From CAZAKZ01 sp964485695 (GTDB taxonomy: Bacteria; Planctomycetota; JAFGQW01): 31,634 bases of DNA. The translations under genes and the position numbers were made by a program. Each line of letters starts with the position of its first letter. The first letter of the stretch is position 1. The notes beneath the pieces were generated by a model. It worked only from the letters and a program-made list of their open reading frames with translations, searched no databases and was not told the origin of the DNA. The stretch spans positions 1 to 31,634 of the forward strand of contig CAZAKZ010000062.1 in assembly GCA_964485695.1 (NCBI GenBank), written 5' to 3'. Below, in pieces: positions 25,768 to 31,634 of this stretch.

Positions 25768-26636
25768 GGCTCGGATTCCCCTATCGTATACTCTTTCTGC
25801 CTGGCGGAGCGCCGCCAGAGAATGAACAGGAAGATGCCCAAAGCCAGCACCGTCAACACGCCGCCCGAACGCATGATCTTCATGGCGTCCGCGGCGTAGG
25901 TTCCGGCGCCGGGATCATACTGAAAGCACGTGAACACCAGCGCCTGGTGCAACAGCGATCCGGACTCACCCCTGGACGCGGTCTCGAGGGCCTTCTCCAG
26001 GTCATCGGTTTCATACACGAATCCGGTCAGATACTGCGAGACTTTGCCGTCGGGCGTACACACAACCACTGCCATGGGATGGGCGTATTCCCGGCGCTGG
26101 GCGTTCCACTTGTAGTGGAATCCGACGGCCTCGGTGAGGGCTTGGATGTTGTGCTTCAAGCCGGTGAGAAAGTGCCAGCCTCTGGCGGCCTCGGGACGTC
26201 CGTAGACCTTCATGTAGTTCTGCTTCTTGAGCCGGGCCAGGTTCGGCGTCTCCAGGGGATCGAAGCTCACCGTGATCAGGGTGAACTCCTTTCCCGGCGT
26301 CCAGTCGAGGCCCTGGAGGCCGCTCCTGCGCCCTTCCATCCGCGCCCGATCGCCCCCGTTCAGGAGTGCATTCAGCTGAAGGCCGCACAGCATTGGACAC
26401 CGGAAGTAGTTGAGGGTGATGAGGACCGGCCGCTTCCCGTCGAAATAGTCGCCCAGGGTCACCTTCCTGCCGGTCTCGTCCTTGAACTCCGCACGGAGCG
26501 GGATCTCGGCGTCGATCTTCTGCTCCAGGTAGACGCCCACGATTTCCTGAGGAAGGGGTTCCTTCCGCCCGCCCTGGGGATCCTGGGCCGCCGCCGACAC
26601 TGCGAGGGCCAAACAGGCCGTCAGGATTCTGGTCAT
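25764..26636 (-). CDS. SCO1/SenC-type copper chaperone for the CuA site
   Basis: 290 residues from ATG 26636. It has a signal peptide (1-18) and a thioredoxin fold with the SCO copper-binding C80-PML-C84 and His186 (YAHPMAVVV). Typical SCO spacing between them is kept. A membrane helix (about 255-275) near the C-terminus anchors it; most SCO proteins are anchored at the N-terminus instead. It supplies copper or reduces thiols of the CuA centre in coxB, with which its end overlaps (TTGA). Confidence 0.92.
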   Translation of the reverse strand: MTRILTACLALAVSAAAQDPQGGRKEPLPQEIVGVYLEQKIDAEIPLRAEFKDETGRKVTLGDYFDGKRPVLITLNYFRCPMLCGLQLNALLNGGDRARMEGRRSGLQGLDWTPGKEFTLITVSFDPLETPNLARLKKQNYMKVYGRPEAARGWHFLTGLKHNIQALTEAVGFHYKWNAQRREYAHPMAVVVCTPDGKVSQYLTGFVYETDDLEKALETASRGESGSLLHQALVFTCFQYDPGAGTYAADAMKIMRSGGVLTVLALGIFLFILWRRSARQKEYTIGESEP

Positions 26637-26645
26637 GGTCGAACC

Positions 26646-26948
26646 TCAGTTCCGGGATTTCTGTTCCTCGGCGACGATCTCCATTGCGCGCTCGATGGGG
26701 ATCCCCACGGTGCCTTTTTCCGGATCGATCCACCGGTATCCGCTGAGCTGCTCCAAGTGCTTTGCCCGGAGTTGATTCAATTCGTCGGATTCTCTGGAGA
26801 TGACCTTGTCGTACTTCTCGCCCGAGTCGACCATGCGGAAGAACACGAGCAGTGCGATGAACACGATGATGAAGACCAGGATACCGACACCGAAGGCGAA
26901 TGCCGTGCTTCCCCAGTGCGGGTCCCTCGGGTCTCCGTTTCCGCTCAA
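26646..26948 (-). CDS. Small single-helix membrane protein between actF and SCO
   Basis: 100 residues from TTG 26948, supported by AGGAG six bases upstream and tight packing (9 bp after actF). One membrane helix (about 17-39) is followed by a charged helix (about 42-70) and GYRWIDPEKGTVGIPIERAME. I believe this last pattern recurs in small proteins at the same place in other alternative complex III/caa3 clusters, but cannot check. It may be an accessory subunit of the supercomplex. No enzymatic motif is visible. Confidence 0.75.
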   Translation of the reverse strand: MSGNGDPRDPHWGSTAFAFGVGILVFIIVFIALLVFFRMVDSGEKYDKVISRESDELNQLRAKHLEQLSGYRWIDPEKGTVGIPIERAMEIVAEEQKSRN

Positions 26949-26957
26949 GGCTGTCTC

Positions 26958-28163
26958 CTAGTAGTTCTCGAAGGCCAGCGATTCGCCAAGCCGCGGATCC
27001 CGCTCCGGAATCAAGGAGCAGCGCCGCAGCCGACGCGCCGTCTCGGCCGCAAAGATACCACCCAGGCCCAGGAAGCAGGTGATATCGGTGAGGGTGAAGC
27101 TCAGATCCAGGACACCCTCTCCCGGCTTCACCAGCCAGAAGAGGTCGACCCAGTGCATGAATATCATCCAGATCGCCGCCGACAGCAGGGTGCCCCTCCG
27201 GCGCTTCATCTTGCGCGACATGATGAAGAGGAAGGGGCCCACGAAGTGGCCGAAGAGGAGGAACAGGCTGACCGTCTCCCATGGGCCCTGCGTGCGGTGC
27301 TGGTACCAGAGAGTTTCCTCCGGTATGTTGCCGTACCAGATGAGCATGTACTGCGAATAAGCGATGTACGCCCAGAACACGATGAATGCGAACATGAACT
27401 TGCCCAGGTCATGGTAGTGTTCGTCCGTGATGGCTTCGGTGAGCAGGCCGCGGCCCTGCAGGAAAACGAGGGCGCCGATGATGACTGCGAAGAAGGCGCC
27501 CGTGGACCCGGCAAAGTAGTATACGCCGAAGATGGTGCTGTACCAATGGGGGTCCAGGGACATGATCAGGTCGAAGGCCGCAAAGGTGAGGGTCACGCCG
27601 AAGAGGATCATGCATAACGGGCTGAACTTCTGCATCCTGTGCGTCAGGTGGATGTCGCCCCGGGCATCCTGGGCCACCGAGTTTCTGAAGAAGAACTGCG
27701 AGATCAATATCCACGCCGTGAAGTAGACCACCAGCCGGATGATGAAAAACGGGATGTTCAGGTACGGCGCCTTGTCGAGGAGGAGCTCGTCATCGCCCGG
27801 ATGGGTCCAGTGGTAGAGGGAATCCATGCCGAAGAGGATCGGCACGGAAAAAACAGCCAGCATGAGGACGTTGCCCCCGAGGGCCTCGGCGATGCGGCGC
27901 AGACCCGTGCTCCATCCGGCCCGGGTCAGGTGGTGAACGATGACGAAAAAGAGACCGCCCAGGGCAAGGCTGAGGAAGAAGCAGAAGTTGACGAGATACG
28001 CCCTGAAGAAGTCGCACTTCGTGATCAGAACCACGATGGCGGTGGCGAGGAATCCGGCCATGCCGAGGAGATACCCCAGGCGCATGATCCGGGACGCCAG
28101 ATCCCCCAGTCGCCTGGAGGCGCCGGCCGTGCCCATATCGGTCGGAACGCTTGCCTCACTCAT
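26958..28163 (-). CDS. actF: Alternative complex III membrane subunit ActF
   Basis: 401 residues. The start at 28163 overlaps the actE stop (ATGA) and gives MSEASV; an upstream in-frame start would lie inside actE. About ten membrane helices follow. Family patterns include FSVPILFGMDSLYHWTHP, SLDPHWYSTIFGVYYFAG, YHDLGKFMFAFIVFWAYIAYSQYMLIWYGN and HWVDLFWLV. ActF is a NrfD-like integral subunit homologous to ActC. The operon places it with a caa3 oxidase for quinol-to-oxygen electron flow. Confidence 0.93.
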   Translation of the reverse strand: MSEASVPTDMGTAGASRRLGDLASRIMRLGYLLGMAGFLATAIVVLITKCDFFRAYLVNFCFFLSLALGGLFFVIVHHLTRAGWSTGLRRIAEALGGNVLMLAVFSVPILFGMDSLYHWTHPGDDELLLDKAPYLNIPFFIIRLVVYFTAWILISQFFFRNSVAQDARGDIHLTHRMQKFSPLCMILFGVTLTFAAFDLIMSLDPHWYSTIFGVYYFAGSTGAFFAVIIGALVFLQGRGLLTEAITDEHYHDLGKFMFAFIVFWAYIAYSQYMLIWYGNIPEETLWYQHRTQGPWETVSLFLLFGHFVGPFLFIMSRKMKRRRGTLLSAAIWMIFMHWVDLFWLVKPGEGVLDLSFTLTDITCFLGLGGIFAAETARRLRRCSLIPERDPRLGESLAFENY

Positions 28164-28846
28164 TCTTTCTTCTTCTGCTGCTGTTGTTGTAGTTCGGCCC
28201 GCATGTTCTCGTCTCGGACGTCCTTCAACTGTGCCGCCTGGCTCTTCATGAGCGCCTTGACGTAGGCGACGATGGCCCACCGGTCCGCGGGCGGGATCTG
28301 GTCACCGTAGGCGGGCATGGTCCGTATACCGCTCAAGATGGAATTGAAGAGGTGCCCCACGGGCCGCGTCGGCGGATCCCCCTCGTGGTAGGAGGTGGGG
28401 GGAACCCAGACGGCCTTGCCCTGGAGCTGGAGTCGATCTGCCCGCACCGCCACGGGGCCGTCTCCGTACCCGGCCAGGCCGTGGCATGCGGCGCAGTAGA
28501 TGCCGTATCTGTCCTGGCCGCGTTTCACCAGATCGAGGGTCACGGGTATGGGAAAATTCTCGGCCCATCTGCTGTTCACGAGACCCCGCTGGAAATGCGT
28601 GTCCTCGTTCAGCTCGCCCCGGGCGATGGTCCCGGCCACCTGGGGCCGCATGGCGCGGCGGTCCATGAACAGGTCGTTCCGGGATTGTGCCTTGAACTTT
28701 TCCTGGTTATCCATGTCCGGAATGAGGTGGACGCGGGGTGTGCCCGAGGTTGATACCCGCGCGTGCAAGATGAGCAGCGGGGGAATCAAGGCCAGGCAGG
28801 CGAGCAGAATGCCCATCCGTTTCATCCAGACAGGGATGTCTTTCAT
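28160..28846 (-). CDS. actE: Alternative complex III mono-haem cytochrome c subunit ActE
   Basis: 228 residues from ATG 28846, which directly follows the actD stop. An N-terminal hydrophobic anchor (about 11-28) leads to a periplasmic cytochrome domain with C118-AA-C121-H122 and a distal Met177 in IRTMPAYGDQI. The long segment before the haem site (NSRWAENFPIPVTLDLVKRGQDRYGIYC) is typical of ActE. The haem passes electrons to the oxidase. The C-terminus ends in a homopolymer-like QQQQQKKKE tail from CAG/AAG-type triplets. Confidence 0.93.
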   Translation of the reverse strand: MKDIPVWMKRMGILLACLALIPPLLILHARVSTSGTPRVHLIPDMDNQEKFKAQSRNDLFMDRRAMRPQVAGTIARGELNEDTHFQRGLVNSRWAENFPIPVTLDLVKRGQDRYGIYCAACHGLAGYGDGPVAVRADRLQLQGKAVWVPPTSYHEGDPPTRPVGHLFNSILSGIRTMPAYGDQIPPADRWAIVAYVKALMKSQAAQLKDVRDENMRAELQQQQQKKKE

Positions 28847-29413
28847 CTACTCCTCCAGCCTTTCAACGTGGGAGGCCCCCAGGCCTTCGAGAAAGGCCCG
28901 GGTCTCCTCGTCGTCGAATATCGGATCCTTCGCCTCGATGCAGACGAAGAAGCGGTCGCTGGTTGCCCGGGGGAACCGGCTGCCGGTGAACACCGCGTGG
29001 TAGAGCTGCGGAAGATTGTTCATGGCCAGCATGCTGATGAAGGCGGCGAGAGCCGCACACAGCACGGTGAGTTCGAACATGACGGGGATGTAGATGGCCA
29101 GGCTGACCACCGGCTTGCCGCTCACCACGAAGGGGTAATCAAAGGCGTTGGTGAACCACTGGAGTCCGAAGCCGAGACCGCACCCGAAAAGGCCTCCGGC
29201 CAGGACGATCCAGGGCAGGATCGTCTGCTTCACGCCCATGGCCCTGTCCAGGCCGTGCACCGGGAAGGGTGTATGGCAGTCCCAGCGGGTGAATCCCCTG
29301 TCCCGGCACTGGCCGGCGGCGAACAGGAGCTCGTCCACCGTCTTGAATTCGGCGAGATGTCCGAAGAGCCGTGCGGGTCGGCTCTCCGTCGTCGCGTTCT
29401 CTGCGTCGCTCAC
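28847..29413 (-). CDS. actD: Alternative complex III subunit ActD (DUF3341)
   Basis: 188 residues from GTG 29413, with GGAG seven bases upstream. It has the DUF3341 pattern: FKTVDELLFAA, CRDRGFTRWDCHTPFPVHGLDRAMG, then two membrane helices (about 65-85 and 105-130) and NLPQLYHAVF, DRFFVCIEAKD. ActD is a peripheral-plus-membrane subunit on the cytoplasmic side of complex III. The 60-bp gap before it contains two AGTCGGA copies separated by three bases. Confidence 0.92.
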   Translation of the reverse strand: MSDAENATTESRPARLFGHLAEFKTVDELLFAAGQCRDRGFTRWDCHTPFPVHGLDRAMGVKQTILPWIVLAGGLFGCGLGFGLQWFTNAFDYPFVVSGKPVVSLAIYIPVMFELTVLCAALAAFISMLAMNNLPQLYHAVFTGSRFPRATSDRFFVCIEAKDPIFDDEETRAFLEGLGASHVERLEE

Positions 29414-29473
29414 CGGTAATCTCCGACTTTGTCCGACTCGTTTCCCAGAAATTCAAAAACTACTAGTAACATT

Positions 29474-30871
29474 CTAATACGTCCCGTGCCCCGACGGATG
29501 GGCCTGGGGCATGGTGTTCTTCACCTCGGCCATGGCCACCATGGGCGCATACCGGACGAAGAGAAGGAACAGGGTGAAGAACAGTCCGAAGCTGCCGGCC
29601 AGGGTGAGGATGTCGACCCAGGTAGGGGTGTAGTATCCCCACGAGGCGGGCAGGTAGTCCGAACTCAGGGACGTGATGACGATGACGAATCGTTCGAACC
29701 ACATCCCCACGTTGACCAGAATGCAAACCACCATCATCGCCGGGAGACTGGTCCTCAGCTTCTTGAACCAAAACATCTGGGGCGCCAGGACGTTGCACGT
29801 CACCATGGTCCAGTAGGCCCAGGCATAAGGGCCGAGGGCCCGGCTGATGAAGGCGAAGGACTCGTAGATACTGCCGCCGTACCAGGCGATGAAGAATTCT
29901 ATTGAGTAGGCGTACCCCACCATGCACCCGGTCACCAGAATGATCTTGTTCATGTTCTCGAGGTGGCGCAGGGTGACGAGGTCCCTGAGGCCGAAGAACT
30001 TCCGGCACGGCACCAGCAGGGTCACCACCATGGCGAAGCCGCTGAAGATGGCGCCCGCCACGAAGTAGGGCGGGAAGATGGTGGTGTGCCAGCCGGGCAG
30101 CTGGGCCACCGCGAAGTCGAAGCTCACCACCGAGTGCACGCTCAGGACCAGAGGCGTGGACAGGGCGGCCAGGATGAGATAGGCGCGTTCGTACCGGTGC
30201 CAGTGTCGGTTGGAGCCGCGCCACCCCAGGGCCAGGATGCCGTAGACGATCTGGCGGACCCGGGTCACCGCCCGGTCCCGGAGCGTGGCCAGGTCGGGAA
30301 TAAGGCCGGTGAACCAGAACATGAGCGACACCGTGAAATAGGTGCTCACGGCGAACACGTCCCAGAGCAGGGGGCTGCGGAACTGCGGCCACATCTCCAT
30401 CTGGTTGGGGATGGGGAACATCCAGTACGCCACCCAGACGCGGCCGACGTGGATGCCGGGGAATACGCCGGCGCAGATGACCGCGAAGATGGTCATGGCC
30501 TCGGCGGCACGGTTGATTCCCGTGCGCCACTGCTGCCTGAAGAGATAGAGGATGGCGGAGATGAGGGTTCCCGCGTGGCCGATACCGACCCAGAATACGA
30601 AGTTGATGATGGCGAATCCCCAGGCGGCGGGATTGTTGACGCCCCACACTCCCACGCCTTCCAGCACCAGGTAGACGATCATGGCGCCCAGGATGCCGAG
30701 GAAGAACATGGAGATTCCCAGCGCCACGTACCAACCCCGCGTGGGCTTCGGCGCTTCCACGATGCCGCACACCTTGTCGGTGACCGTTGTGATATCGTTG
30801 GCGCCGATGACCAGCGGGGCCCGACGGTTCGGGTCGTCGAATGTGTTGTCCTTGATCGCCGTCGTGTTCAT
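29474..30871 (-). CDS. actC: Alternative complex III quinol-binding membrane subunit ActC (NrfD/PsrC family)
   Basis: 465 residues from ATG 30871, ten bases after actB. About ten membrane helices follow an extended N-terminus. Family patterns include NPAAWGFAIINFVFWVGIGHAGTLISA, RAAEAMTIFAVICAG, GRVWVAYWMFPIPNQMEMWPQFRSPLLWD and HSVVSFDFAVAQLPGWHTTIFPPYFVAGAI, as in ActC/NrfD. It oxidises menaquinol or ubiquinol on the periplasmic side and passes electrons to the Fe-S clusters of ActB. Confidence 0.95.
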   Translation of the reverse strand: MNTTAIKDNTFDDPNRRAPLVIGANDITTVTDKVCGIVEAPKPTRGWYVALGISMFFLGILGAMIVYLVLEGVGVWGVNNPAAWGFAIINFVFWVGIGHAGTLISAILYLFRQQWRTGINRAAEAMTIFAVICAGVFPGIHVGRVWVAYWMFPIPNQMEMWPQFRSPLLWDVFAVSTYFTVSLMFWFTGLIPDLATLRDRAVTRVRQIVYGILALGWRGSNRHWHRYERAYLILAALSTPLVLSVHSVVSFDFAVAQLPGWHTTIFPPYFVAGAIFSGFAMVVTLLVPCRKFFGLRDLVTLRHLENMNKIILVTGCMVGYAYSIEFFIAWYGGSIYESFAFISRALGPYAWAYWTMVTCNVLAPQMFWFKKLRTSLPAMMVVCILVNVGMWFERFVIVITSLSSDYLPASWGYYTPTWVDILTLAGSFGLFFTLFLLFVRYAPMVAMAEVKNTMPQAHPSGHGTY

Positions 30872-30881
30872 TTATCCGTGT

Positions 30882-31634
30882 TCATTTTTCTGGGTGCTCT
30901 CCACTCCCGCCCAGTGCGGGATTCGTGATTTTCGCCAGGTAGCGGGTCCTGGGCAGTACCTTGAGCTCACTCAAGAGGCCGTAGCACCTGGGACTCGTCT
31001 GGAGAGTAGCGATGCGGCTCGTGCGGTCGTTCAGGTCGCCGAAGGTGATGGCGCCCGTGGGGCATACCTGGGCGCAGGCCGGTGTGATTTCGCCGTCCTT
31101 GACTCTGCGCCCTTCGTTCTTGGCCTTGATCCTGGCGGCGCTCACCCGCTGGAGACAGTAGGTGCACTTCTCCATGACGCCTCGGGCCCGGAGGCTCACC
31201 TCCGGATTGTGGCGCATCTTTTCCACCTCGGTCTGGTCCGCGTGATTCAGGAACCAGTTGAAACGCCTCACCTTGAAGGGGCAGTTGTTGGAGCAATACC
31301 GCGTGCCGATGCAGCGGTTGTAGACCATGTCGTTGAGGCCCTCTTCCGAGTGCACCGTGGCGGCCACGGGGCAGACCTGCTCGCACGGTGCGTTCTCGCA
31401 TTGCATGCAGGGCACGGGCTGCGCCGACATGGCCGGCGCCTCGGGATCGCCCGTGTAATAGCGATCCACCCGGAGCCAGTGCATTTCCCGACCCCGCGCC
31501 ACCTCGTCCCTGCCCACCACGGGGAGGTTGTTCTCGGCCTGGCACGCCGCCACGCAGGCGCTGCACCCGGTGCACACGTTAAGGTCGATGGCCATGCCCC
31601 AGCGGTATCCCCGGCTGTAGTCGTGCTCGTCCCA
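30882..31634 (-). CDS. actB: Alternative complex III iron-sulfur subunit ActB, C-terminal part (5' end outside window)
   Basis: The last 250 codons are present, and the frame runs open to the window edge (starting WDEHDYSRGYRWG). This is the ferredoxin-like domain of ActB with four cluster motifs: CTGCSACVAAC, CMQCENAPCEQVCP, CIGTRYCSNNCP, and CTYCLQR with CAQVCP. In studied complexes these hold three [4Fe-4S] and one [3Fe-4S] cluster. The molybdopterin-like N-terminal domain, and actA before it, would lie beyond the edge. An internal ATG at 31595 is not the start. Confidence 0.95.
   Translation of the reverse strand, partial: WDEHDYSRGYRWGMAIDLNVCTGCSACVAACQAENNLPVVGRDEVARGREMHWLRVDRYYTGDPEAPAMSAQPVPCMQCENAPCEQVCPVAATVHSEEGLNDMVYNRCIGTRYCSNNCPFKVRRFNWFLNHADQTEVEKMRHNPEVSLRARGVMEKCTYCLQRVSAARIKAKNEGRRVKDGEITPACAQVCPTGAITFGDLNDRTSRIATLQTSPRCYGLLSELKVLPRTRYLAKITNPALGGSGEHPEK

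Noticed and set aside
25698..27617. A 639-codon plus-strand open frame opposite coxB, SCO, the small membrane protein and actF
   Set aside because: The minus-strand genes are certain; the plus frame is a low-complexity mirror without family features.
28164..28280. An upstream extension of actF
   Set aside because: It lies inside actE in another frame; the ATGA overlap at 28160-28163 is the expected start.

Overview
The window is about 31.6 kb of GC-rich bacterial DNA that is almost entirely aerobic respiratory machinery. The best guess for the host is a Planctomycetota bacterium. This rests on secreted proteins sharing a C-terminal beta-sandwich module that I associate with that phylum (503-1483 and 15836-17014), on a fused CcoN-CcoO with a mono-haem CcoP, and on an alternative complex III cluster running straight into an A2-type caa3 oxidase. 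Acidobacteriota-like lineages share some of these traits and cannot be excluded. No rRNA, tRNA, CRISPR array or insertion sequence was seen.

Layout. Positions 1-1500 hold a decayed gene and an intact paralogue encoding a secreted protein. Positions 1774-3467 hold a small membrane protein and a CHAT-like protein lacking its catalytic residues. Positions 3561-11925 (+) are a cbb3 high-affinity oxidase operon: ccoNO fusion, ccoQ, mono-haem ccoP, ccoG, ccoH, a DsbD/TauE-like membrane protein and the copper ATPase ccoI. Positions 12104-15714 (+) continue the theme from their own candidate promoter: an FG-GAP propeller protein, ccoS (58 codons), haem O synthase ctaB and a DUF3179 protein. Positions 15836-17014 encode a secreted thioredoxin-fold protein. 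Positions 17043-21762 are a surface-glycan segment: a radical SAM protein (-) and two glycosyltransferases (+). Positions 21752-31634 (-) form one long respiratory operon: actB (5' end outside the window), actC, actD, actE, actF, a small membrane protein, SCO, coxB with a cytochrome c domain, coxA, coxC and ctaF.

The most interesting signal is in the FG-GAP gene. Its frame is interrupted by one in-frame TGA at 12398-12400, and the same frame continues intact for 322 more codons. The TGA is followed by TGC (Cys). Twelve bases later comes a perfect 8-bp hairpin with a GCG loop, 20 nt after the TGA, which matches the placement and loop rules of a bacterial SECIS element. I therefore propose a periplasmic FG-GAP selenoprotein with a Sec-Cys pair (residues 99-100), encoded beside cbb3 assembly genes.

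Functionally, the window supports two terminal oxidase routes. The cbb3 enzyme serves low oxygen, with its own copper and haem maturation factors. Quinol oxidation by alternative complex III feeds a caa3 oxidase, with SCO for the CuA site and CtaB for haem O, the haem A precursor. The FG-GAP protein and the secreted thioredoxin-fold protein may belong to envelope redox or metal handling, but that is inference.
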